Assembly: GCA_029379385.1 (NCBI GenBank)
Contig: CM055607.1
Location: forward strand, 34,965,235-35,029,234
DNA: 64,000 nucleotides
Source: Quillaja saponaria
Taxonomy: Eukaryota; Streptophyta; Magnoliopsida; Fabales; Quillajaceae
Direction: 5' to 3'
This document shows positions 38,289 to 49,248 of this stretch, piece after piece; position 1 is the first letter of the stretch, and each line of letters begins with the position of its first letter. The notes beneath the pieces were generated by a model. The model did not search any database, had not been told where the DNA came from, and saw only the letters and a program-made list of their open reading frames with translations. A program made the position numbers and the translations under genes.

Positions 38289-38319
38289 ACCAAACACTGG
38301 CCATCTTATCTATATAAGC
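38289..38319 (+). promoter_or_regulatory. Core promoter of the laccase gene: AC element and TATA box
   Basis: ACCAAAC (AC-IV, a secondary-wall MYB element) at 38289-38295 is followed 15 bases later by CTATATAAGC (38310-38319), a good TATA box about 120 bases upstream of the ATG. Transcription would start near 38345. Together with the AC-II sites further upstream this fits activation by lignin-type R2R3 MYB factors. That is inference from motifs. Confidence 0.6.
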
Positions 38320-38436
38320 AACACTCATTGGCTGGTACGAGGCAATCCACACTGAGAGTAGCTAGATGCAGGCTTAATCTTTCAGTTTTTAGCAACTTAC
38401 CAAGTGCCAAGTACTGAAAACAGAAAACACAAGAAC

Positions 38437-40733
38437 ATGGGTTCTTTGCCCTATTCATCAGCTGCATTTTATGTAGCTTTTCTCTTTGCTATCAGTTGCC
38501 TGAGTTTTCTTCCTGGGGTTGCTCTTGCAAACCATGGACCCATTACAAGGCATTACAGATTCGATGTAGCGTTCTGCTCTTAACAAATAAACTGGTTTCT
38601 AATCGTATATGTGTGACAGTCTGACTATTACCAAAATCTAACAAAAATAATATTTTCTGATATCTTTTATGTTTATTTTGACAGATAAAGTTGCAAAATG
38701 TCACCAGGTTGTGCCACACAAAGAGCATGCTGACAGTTAATGGGAAGTTCCCGGGTCCTGTCATCACTGCTAGAGAGGGTGACAGAGTACTAATTAAAGT
38801 GGTCAATCATGTGAACAACAATGTCAGCTTCCATTGGTATGGTGAAACAATTTCTAAAGCATTGTCCTGATGACAAAAAGTTTTACATACTCAAGTTGGA
38901 AAGTTTTCATGATTATGTATATAAAAGAAAGTTTTACTTATCATCCTTATGACTTGAAAGTTTAGTAAATGTTGAGTAATGATTACAGGCATGGTATTCG
39001 ACAACTTCGTAGTGGATGGGCAGATGGACCAGCTTATATCACTCAATGCCCCATCCAAACTGGCCAGTCCTATGTTTACAACTTCACTACAGTTGGCCAA
39101 AGAGGGACCCTCTTTTGGCATGCTCACATCTCATGGCTAAGAGCTACACTTTATGGACCGATAATCATCCTTCCCAAGCATAATGTTTCTTACCCGTTTG
39201 GAAAACCACACAAGGAAATCCCGATCATATTTGGTAAAAAAATACATGTCTACAGCCATTAACACAAACTTCTCCTCCCCCCACCCGTTCTTGATGCAAT
39301 GCACTATCTAAATTTGACTAACACAATTAAATACAGGTGAGTGGTGGAATGCTGATACAGAGGCAGTTATTAACCAGGCACTTCAAAATGGAGCTGGTCC
39401 TAATGTCTCCGATGCATATACCATTAATGGGCTCCCAGGTCCATTGTATAATTGTTCGCAGAAAGGTATCTTCTAAAACTAGTAATTAACAACTTAGCTA
39501 GCAAGCTTACATTGTGCAAGGTTATACTCTTTTTTCTCTTGGTTTGCAGAAACTTTCAAGCTAAAGGTCAAGCCGGGAAAAACATATCTCCTTCGCTTGA
39601 TCAATGCTGCACTCAATGATGATCTCTTTTTGAGTATAGCAAACCACACTCTGACCACTATTGAAGCTGATGCAGTTTATGTTAAGCCTTTCAAAACAAA
39701 CATACTTCTCATTGCACCAGGACAAACCACCAATGTTCTTTTGGAAACCAAACATCAGAACCCAAAAGCCAATTTCTTGATTGCAGCCAGACCTTATTTC
39801 ACTGGCCAAGGAACTTTTGACAATACCACGACTGCGGGTATACTTGAGTATCATCAATCAAACACCTCTTCTTCTAGGGGTTCAAAAAGTCTTCCCCTCA
39901 TAAAACCAAACCTCCCTGCCATAAATGACACAGCCTATGCTGCAAATTTCAGTGGGAAATTCCGCAGTTTAGCCAATGTCCAATACCCAGCCAAAGTCCC
40001 TCTAGCCGTGGACAAAAGCTTTTTCTTTACAGTAGGCCTTGGAAACAGCCCATGTCCCAAAAACCAAACCTGCCAAGGTCCTAATGGCACAAAATTTGCT
40101 GCTTCTGTAAATAACATATCCTTTGCACTGCCCACAGCAGCAATCCTCCAGTCCTATTTCTTTGGAAAATCAAATGGGGTTTTCGCCACTGATTTTCCAA
40201 GCACTCCTCTGTTCCCTTTCAATTACACGGGCACTCCACCCAACAACACCATTGTAAGCAATGGAACCAAAGTAGTGGTGCTTCCATTCAACACAAGTGT
40301 GGAGGTAGTGTTGCAGGACACGAGCATTCTTGGTGCTGAGAGCCACCCTCTCCATCTTCACGGATATAACTTCTTCGTTGTTGGGCAAGGTTTCGGTAAC
40401 TTCAATCCTAAAAATGACACTGCAAATTTCAATCTTGTAGACCCAGTTGAAAGGAACACTGTGGGTGTCCCATCTGGTGGGTGGGTTGCAATTCGTTTCT
40501 TTGCAGATAACCCAGGTGAGTAGCACTACTAAGAACTTAAAAATGTAAACTTTGCAATACCTTTCCATGGCCATTTTCTGAAACTACTGAGTTTTGCAAC
40601 AGGTGCATGGTTTATGCACTGTCATTTTGAAGTCCACCTGAGCTGGGGGTTGAAGATGGTTTGGATTGTACTAGATGGGAAGCTCCCTAATCAGAAGTTA
40701 CCTCCTCCACCAGCTGATCTCCCAAAGTGTTGA
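38437..40733 (+). CDS. Laccase (LAC17-like), apoplastic multicopper oxidase
   Basis: Six exons (38437-38565, 38685-38836, 38989-39233, 39337-39465, 39550-40515, 40603-40733) join to 583 residues, the usual laccase length and exon pattern. A signal peptide ends near ALA (about residue 31). All copper ligands are present: HWHG at 93-96, HAH at 138-140, HPLHLH at 484-489, and the HCHFEVH motif at 546-552 with Leu557 as the T1 axial residue, as in high-redox plant enzymes. Many N-glycosylation sites (NVS, NHT, NTT, NGT) fit secretion. The enzyme oxidises monolignols with oxygen in the cell wall; LAC4 and LAC17 relatives drive lignin polymerisation. The [16 protein letters not shown] block and the [10 protein letters not shown] end resemble LAC17/LAC2. 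Regulation is suggested by the AC elements upstream and a miR397 site in exon 5. Confidence 0.95.
39599..39619 (+). promoter_or_regulatory. microRNA397 target site in laccase exon 5
   Basis: The 21-base site GATCAATGCTGCACTCAATG plus A matches the complement of miR397 with one terminal mismatch and one G:U wobble. The 5' seed and the cleavage position pair fully. It encodes the conserved residues LINAALND. miR397 is known to cleave lignin laccases (LAC2, LAC4, LAC17) in several plants. Confidence 0.8.
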
Positions 40734-42130
40734 TTTTTGACACTTCAAAATTCAAAGACGAAATGTGCCACAAAATAATGATTTTGCAGTAGTAATAAAA
40801 AATTCTTGTTGAGTTTCCACTGATTTTCCTACATTGGAATTTTGTTTTTGGATTGGATTTTGACTGCTAACTTGAGAAGCCTCAAGGATACTGATAATAA
40901 TGTATGTGAAAATTAAATACATTTGCATTGGTTTTTTTATCAACTCTTTCTCCTTGTCTATTACAACTGATTAAATTCATGTTGAATTCTATAATCCATT
41001 TAGGTGTGAATAAATATTCTATGAACATTTTATAATATATAATTTATTATTATTATTATGATTTTATTTTTTTTGGTGCTTGTAGTGGTAGATAGTTTCT
41101 TTTTATTACTGTGTTTCTGAGATTTAAGTGTAAATCTTCATATTTTATGTAAGTGTGTTTGAATTTATAATGAAAATGAAAATAAAATTGAAATTACAAA
41201 ATATACAACTTTGTGTGGTAATGTATATTTAAGTAAATTTGTCCATGTCTTTATTTATTTATTTAGTACACATTATACTAGCCAAATCTACAAATTTGTG
41301 TGTTGGTATATATTTCACCTAAATAGTCAATATCTCAATTATTTATTAATTATTATACAACTCATGCAAATTGATAATAAGTTTGTCAATTTGCATGTTA
41401 GTATATATTGCCTATAAATTGTAAGATTTTTTTGTCAATTTATTAATAATTAATACTCATTTCAAATAAATCTTCAGTGGCTCTATTTATTTCCATGTTG
41501 GCACATATTTTTTTCTAAAAGAAAACAAAAAAATAAAACGCGCAGAGGCATGCAAAAATACTAGTTATATAAAATTCTTATTGTATTTAAATGGTTTTAT
41601 ATTTGTGTGTATGCTTGTAGTAGACAAAATTTCAAATTCAATTGTTCATAAAAGTGACATTCCTAATACTAATTATCACTATCAAAATAATAATAATAAT
41701 AATAGTAATCACTTAAAATTTTTAAATTGTAGATGTGAAATTAAAATTTATTTAATTTAAGAAAGAGTGAGATTTGATATTGAAAAGTTTTATCGAATTT
41801 TTGTTTTAGTAATGTGTCAATTCGTTTAATCAATAAAGTTGAAATTTTTTTGAAGTCGTCTCAAAAATCTATCACTAAACTTAGCATTAGCTATGGAAAC
41901 ATCCGTAGCTCATAACCTCCTATGAATACAAAAATTTCCTCCGATAATAGACAGAAACAAATTTCCTAAACAAATATATTTTTTTGTTTTTGTTTTGAAA
42001 ACTCCTATTTATAGTTATTGGACTGGGCTGGCCCATGATTAATCACTGTACATGTCATTTTGCCCTATTCTTGCATTTCCGTCCCTGGTGATCGACGCCA
42101 GTGTTTCGAGAACTGTCTTGTCTTCTTCTC
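40734..42130. other. Intergenic region between the laccase and RPAP3-like genes
   Basis: Holds the laccase 3' UTR and an AT-rich stretch with an (AAT)n microsatellite at 41684-41703. A GC-richer CGCGCAGAGGCATGC segment followed by ACTAGTT near 41537-41565 resembles the end of the possible Helitron at 36655. The last 100-150 bases are the probable leader of the RPAP3-like gene. Confidence 0.45.
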
Positions 42131-45100
42131 ATGGTGAATCTCTCTCTGTCTCTCACACACACTTGAAGTTCTTTCTGGCAAAAAAAAAAATCTTTTAGTT
42201 CTTTCTTCTTCTTCATCTTTATCAACGAGAGCAATTACCCCAATTTACTGAAGGGTTGCTCTGCTGGGTTTATGGTATCCATGGTTTCCAAGTTTCCTCT
42301 CTACTGTTCGTGATAGTCACTTTGCCTTTTTTCTTTTTTTTTCCCCTAAATACTGCAGGATTTCCAGGGATTTCTAAGTGACTTGCAGGATTGGGAACTT
42401 TCACTCAAGGACAAAAACAAGAAGATGAAGCCACAATCACATCAAAAGGAGAAGATGGTAAATGTTATTTTACTCCCAAAAAAGTTTCTCCTTTTCATGG
42501 TATTCAATTTGTATTCAAGAAGTACCTGTTGCAAAAGCAATATAGATTTTGAGAGGTGAAATAATTTCTTAACTGTAACTTTTGACTTACTTCTGAAATA
42601 TTCTTATTCCATTCAACTATACTACCCTAATGTATGAAAACTACAATGAGCCTGGTGAACTTGTGATAGTGCTGCTGGTAAATAATGCTAAATAGATATT
42701 ATGAACTCAGCTTTATGCAGTGCATTATCGAGTGAAAGGAATATTTTATTTTGTTTGGTATAATATTTCCCTTTTTGTTTGTGTGTTCCGGGGAGACTGA
42801 TTTGTTATTTTAGTGGATTAACATATTAGGATGATATATTTCCTAGTATATGATGAAATTGAGCAACTTAATTCAACTGTTTAGTGTATATAGGAAAAAG
42901 AAGAAGAATAGGTTCTGTCATAGAAGGTTCTGTTAAAAGTTCATGGCATAACGTAGTTCAGTCTTCTTATTAGGATGTTAATAAGCAGAAAAATTAATTG
43001 TAATTTTTAATATATTACCTTGGTTTTTATCTCATATGCTGCTGGTGTACTTGAATGGACCTGCTTGGTATATGGATAAATTATCTGTGGATATGTGGTC
43101 TATTTGTGTATGTATATGCCATGCTTGCACGTCTAGCATATATTTGATGTATGATACTCTGATGGGAATTTCGAAAAGGGTTCATCTTCTCGAAACACTG
43201 GATTAGTTAGTGAGGACAGCACATCAAGAAGAGAGACTTCCAAGCATGATTACTCAAGAAGTACTTCTGGAAAGTATGATTTCTTGAAAAAGAATAATGC
43301 AGACAATCGATTTAATAGTAGTTACATCACCGAAGATGTTCCTGATGCTGCTTCAGAGAAAGAACTGGTAAGGACCATTAGCTAGATAGGAAAAAAAGTC
43401 AATTGGTTAGGTTGTTTTCAGTGCTAAGGGAAGTCTTGTTCCTGAATCCTGTTAAAGTTTAGCTTGCAATGTATCTCTACTGTTTCAGGGTAATGAGTAT
43501 TTCAAGCAGAAGAAGTTTAAGGAAGCTGTTGACTGCTATTCAAGAAGCATTGCCTTGTCACCATCGGCTGTAGCTTATGCAAATAGAGCAATGGCCTATC
43601 TCAAACTTAGAAGGCAAGGTTTACTAAGCATGAACTTTTTCATTTAAGAAATATTTTATTCAATAAAAGTTTACACAGATCTGTATAATTTGTGGTACTA
43701 AAGCTTCCTGCCTAAGAAAATGTTCACATTGTTTTTTGTGGGTTGAGTACTATGAGCTGCTGACCCAGATAACTGATGCTCTTAAGGGTGAGATACTTAA
43801 AGGGTAATAACATTTTGCTCTCCATTTTCAATAGATACCAAGAGGCTGAGGATGACTGTACGGAGGCCGTAAATCTAGATGATCGTTACATAAAAGCGTA
43901 TTCGCGCCGAGCAACAGCTAGAAAAGAACTTAAGAAACTTAAACAATCTGTGGAGGGTATGTTAAACTGAAATGATTTATGCTAATCAAGTGTTGTAAGG
44001 GTATGTTTACTGTCAACTTTTGATTCCCTTAACTTGCATAAATTGCAGATGCTGAGTTTGCCCTGAGGTTGGAACCTAACAATCAAGAGGTCAAGAAACA
44101 GTATAATGAGACCAAATCTCTGTATGATAAGGTAAGTCCTTCACCTGTATACATGTAATATAATTTTATGACCGTTGCAGAATGTTGGTGACTGATAAGG
44201 ATAATGTTATCATATATGTTGACTTTCAGCAGCAAAGCGAGGGTTGTAGAAATATATTATGAGAAAACAAGTGGATTATTGTTCCAAATTACTATTTTTA
44301 TGTAGTCTTCATCTTCTTTGCAAACACTTTTTTAGTAGTTGATGGTTTTGTACTGAACTGGGTTAGTGCTACTTTGAACATATAATCGAACAAATTATGT
44401 TTTTCATACACCCTGCTATTTGTAATGTTATCAAATGTCTTGCTTTTAAGGTGTGGTGGCCCCAAAAGTGTAGTTGGCATGAGTGTGTTGGGTTGTATAT
44501 GAGCTAACACAAGAAATGATAAGAAATCAAAATATCCCATTAAAAGTATTTGTAGATTAAATCGCAGAAAGGCTAAGTCACCATTTATTCCCTGTTTGAG
44601 CCAGTTTTCAACTTTGCCCTTAAATTAGAAATTGGATCGATTCCCTCCTCAGACATTAAGATCATCTAGAGTATTGACCGTAATTTACTGCTGTTAGTTT
44701 TTCTGGCAGAAAATGTGGACATGTCAATTGCTTGTTCCACACTCCATTACTATGGTGAGTTTTAGTTTCAGATACAGCATAAAGATGCAGAGGTCCCATT
44801 CTGCGAGAGAGAAAATTCTAGTTGGATAAGTGGGTAGAGGGAGATCAACAATGTCATGGGTAGAAGATTTAAGGAAAGATATGATTGCAAAAGAATGGAA
44901 GTAGAGGATGTTGCATAGTGAGGTTTGAATAAAATATCCATTTGGAGGATTCTAAGTGTTTTTGACTAATGCTCTAGCCAATAGTAATGCTTTGAATCGA
45001 TGCGAATGGAGGAAAACGATACATACAGCCGATCCCTGCTAGTTTGGGATTTAAGACTTAGTTGAGTTGAATTGAGTTGTATTGTAATAGAATGTTTAGA

Positions 45101-48100
45101 GAATATTCTGTTCTATTCATATGTTGTTGGTGCTGCAATATTTCTCTTTAAAGGTCATGATAGTTTTTCTATTTCCACTGTGATTCAATCTTTATAAGTC
45201 ATTTGATTACTCTTCCAGGAGCTTCTTCAGAAGGTATCTGGAGCTTTGAGAAGTTCGGTACCTGAAAAAGTTGATAATTCTGAGACAAAAGTTAATGGAC
45301 ACGGTGTCTGCCCTGTCTCAAGTACTTCTCAAAAGTCAAGAGTTGCTGAAGTTCAAGACCAAACCAAGGTATCCACAAGTAGACTTAATTTAGTATTTTT
45401 CCCATCTAGTTTCTAGCAGCAACAGACTGCAGGAATTTGAAAATCATAATGAAAACTTAAACTTTACTGCACTTTTGACTTTTCTTTTCTGCCTACTGTA
45501 TTCAGATATAACAGGAAATTTTTAACTGTTTATATACAGATCTTCTCTCTTGTCACTCCAGTATAGAAATAAGTTGTTGGTATTTTGTCTAAAGTCATAC
45601 ATCATGATTATGAATTAATACCACTTGTTGCTAGAAGATATCAGGATATTATGAATAATTCAATACAGAAGAATTAACTACCGCACGATCAGTTGAATGT
45701 TGATTAAATTTGGTACATAATCTGTTTTTCCCTGTTGCGTCCTTTATTTGTGTCCATCTTAAGAGTTTCCTTTTATGTTCGTCGCTGTATTCTATCTTGA
45801 GTACAGTGAAATAAACAAGGATATATGTCAGGAACCCAAGTGTACAAGTGATTTCTTGAAAGTTTTTATTTTGTTAGGGAAAAACTGTTTGGTTTAGATC
45901 ATAGTTTGGATGATAAGTATAATGTAATTGAAAGTTATAAGCATGTAATATTAGACATAAGGAGGAAGATTACTGCTGTTCAAATCATTTGACATCCTTC
46001 TTCCCAATTAAATGATTTTGTAAAATCATCAAATCAATTCGATATGATTTATGTACCTTATTCTTTACCCAAAAAGAAAAAAGACCGCTAATATTTGCAA
46101 TCTCATAACTCAAGTTGCTTTATAGTATAATCATGATGGGGCACATACTATGATCTTTGACCTGTCAACATGCTAATTATTTCTTTCAACCTCTGAAAGT
46201 ATGTAATAGTTATGGTACAATAGGCCTGTACACAATCTCTTTGTTATGGAATGTAAACAAACAACGTTAACTTGTTCAGAGTGTACCACTTGTCCTGCCT
46301 ACTATGAGTAACTTTGTTGGCAGGTAAATGATCCACAATTTCCTGGAAAAGCATCTGTCATAGTGGAGGAGGTAGACAAGAAAAACATGAGACCAGGGGG
46401 AAGGATTGAAGGAAAACAAATGGATAATTCTCAGAGAGATGGCATTTCAAATTCCACTGTGGATATTGTTAAGGTTTATATCTGTCCAAGAGCCTACTGT
46501 TTTTCCCTAGTATTTGTTAGTGAGTTATTCTTATTTTCCTCCACCAAAAGCTATAAAGCTTGAAGTGCATTTATATTAGTCGTACCCCTTTTGTTTTTTC
46601 AGCCCTTATATCAGTGTCATACTATAAATCATGGATGACTCTGTTAATTTCAACTTGATCTTAGTTGTAAGAAGCACCTTTTCTGAGATTCCAGATGCAT
46701 CTTGTTGGCAAGTGGATATGGAGTTTCCACAGTCAATTCGTTGGACATGCTAGTGGCTCAACATTGGCTTTTTTATTAAGTTTCAATTTCCATCAGATTA
46801 GTGCTTTCAATAACAGCTTGCCACCATGGTGCTGGTTGAATTCATTCTTGGACTAATGAAATTTTCAAGAAGCTATTATACTCCAATTACAGCATTTATT
46901 ATGTAATAACTAGATAAAAACCGGGATATCTTTTACTTCTTGGATGCCTGTTTTCATGATTGTGGTGACCAATTGAATGCATTGTGGGACTACTAAAGTT
47001 TGAAAGAGCTATTCAACATCTTTTTAGTAACTGTGGAAAGACTGGAATATCCTTCACTTTATATCTGGCTGCGATCATGGTTTCCCATGCAATTTAGGTG
47101 GCATTGTCAACTCTACTCGTGCGACTTTATATGTGGAAGTTGTTGGTTACTGGAAATGCATAACTTCCTCTCAGTTTCTTTTATCAATTAGACTTACATA
47201 GATGTTCTAATGTGTGCTTATATGGATGCTAATCCAGATCAATGACATATAGTGTTATACTGTTATCACTGGGAGGTTTACTTGTCTCTTGAAACCCCTT
47301 CATTTTTCTCTTCCTATATTGTTATATTAAAAAAGAGAATCAAGTAACTGTTACCTATGCAAGCTTGCAGTCTTCCATGAATTATACGCAACAGTGGCTC
47401 CTGCTTTACATTTTGGTTAACATTTATATTTATCCCTCATTCTGTTATTGTAATTTTGAAGTTTTTTGTTTATTCACTTTAATTTTTCTTGTTTTGCCTG
47501 ACTTTATTACATTGGACATTATTAAACAGAGAAATCAAAGAACTAGTAAGCAAGAGGTGAAGGCATCAGTAGAAGAGCTCGCTTCTCGAGCAGCTGCTCG
47601 AGCCAAAGCAGAAGCTGCAAAGAACATCACAGCACCAACTTCCGCATATCAATTTGAGATTTCATGGAGAGGGCTTGCTGGTGATCTTGCCCTGCAGGCT
47701 TGTCTGTTGAAGGTAATTGATTTTGTGCTTTCCTAGAAAACATACCTGTGCAGGTTGTATCTTCAATTTGGTGATTAACGTAAAGGAAAAGGCCCTTTGA
47801 TTTGGGTTACCACCACCAACATCGATCTGACTATAGGATACTTAATTTTGAATCATTTAAAAAAAAAGATTGTATGAGGCTCTAAGTCTAACATTGACAG
47901 AGTCTACTGACCTTTTTTTTTTTCCTTCCCCTTTGTTTGTCCCTTTTTCTTCCTTCTTTCCTGAACTGGGATCCTAGCGGTCTTCTTTTTATTTGATATC
48001 CTTAGAAGGATGTAAGATTGAATTTTGTTGAGAATCCTGAGTCCTGACGTACTTTAAATATTGCAGCTACATTTTACCCGAGTTGGTTAGTATGTTAGCT

Positions 48101-49248
48101 GTAATTGTTATTAATTTTTTTCTACCAAAAAAAAAAGAAAGAAAAAGTAATTGCTATTCATTTTGCATATTAGGCTATTTCTCCTCATGCATTACCAGAG
48201 GTATTCAAGAGTTCCTTATCGGCTACCCTGTTACTTGACATCATCAAGTGTATTGCCTCTTTCTTCACGTAAGTAGTCATCTCACTATGTTTTTATCTTA
48301 TTCATCTGTTTGAATTTAGCAGTAACAGCCTTTTTGCTTTTTGGCAGTGAAGAAATGGGTCTGGCTATTGATTATTTAAAGCATTTAACAAAGGTCCCAA
48401 GATTTGATTTGCTAATTATGTTTCTTTCCTCTAAAGATAGGGATGGTAAGTTTACATCTATATTTTTCCTTCTGTCTTTGTATTTTCAGATCTCATTTCG
48501 TTCAAAAATGCCGTAAACATTCTTATGAGTCTTTTGAAATTTGAAAGTGTATTGAAGCATCTTAAACTGAATTAGGAGAGACTGATTAAAGATAAGTGAG
48601 TCCTAGAGCATCAAATATGATTTTTCTCTTTGAGTTTGGGGCATGAAATTGTCAAGATCTGTGTGAATTTATTCCATTATATTTTCTGACATTTGTTTCT
48701 TGTTTATATACTTCAAAGTTATAATCATCTATCAAAAAAAAGTTATTATCACTCAAACCAGGATTGACCCAATGGAAGGTGTGTGAAGGAAAGACAAAAA
48801 AAGGAAAAAAAAAAAAAGGAGTGCAGGTGGTTACTTTTCTTATTCTGTATCCTGGTAATTGAATCAGCCAAACAGAATAATAGGCTCAGGAATATTTTCA
48901 ACTTTTGAATAAATCATATTGTATTGGCTTATAGCAGAGATCCATATATATTGAAGCAAACAACTTCCTCTGGTAGTCTATTGCTATGATAGTCCGAAAT
49001 GGTAACAGGTAGAGGTGGATAATCCCTAGCAGTCCTCAAATTTTAATAAAGTTACAGGCTCTTTTGTGGAGTAGCATTTGAATATTTGAGAATTGTTCTT
49101 AATGAGTTAGTGTTATTTGACTGAATCTGTTACATCCTTTCCAGGTATCCGCAAGATATGGGATGAAGTGTTCTGTAATGAGGCAACTCCAATTGAGTAT
49201 TCGGAGATTCTTGATAACCTCCGATCAGAATATGACGTTAGACAATGA
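42131..49248 (+). CDS. RPAP3-like TPR co-chaperone (RNA polymerase II-associated protein 3)
   Basis: Twelve coding exons: 42131-42133 (ATG only), 42359-42457, 43179-43367, 43489-43613, 43835-43956, 44049-44131, 45219-45368, 46324-46473, 47530-47712, 48174-48268, 48348-48445, 49145-49248. They give 466 residues. The N-terminal DFQGFLSDLQDWELSLKDK block is diagnostic of RPAP3. Three TPRs lie at about 95-205 (GNEYFKQKKFKEAVDCYSRS, AYANRAMAYLKL, KAYSRRATARKE) with Asn/Lys/Arg residues of an HSP90 carboxylate clamp. A charged linker follows, then an RPAP3_C domain at about 330-455 (YQFEISWRGLAGD). RPAP3 works with HSP90 and the R2TP complex in assembling RNA polymerase II and related machines. The first exon is uncertain: an ATG at 42272 could serve instead. 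The intron after 43613 begins with GC. Confidence 0.88.
44821..45090 (+). mobile_element. RTE-type LINE 3' remnant in RPAP3-like intron 6
   Basis: In the plus strand, decayed frames read RGRSTMSWVEDLRKDM and, after a shift, ALNRCEWRKTIHTADP. These resemble the C-terminal signature of plant LINE reverse transcriptase ORFs (GRP..W...D and WR..IH.ADP). A TTGAGTTGAATTGAGTTG tail follows, like the simple repeats that end RTE elements. Stops interrupt the frame, so it is an old 5'-truncated copy. Confidence 0.5.
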
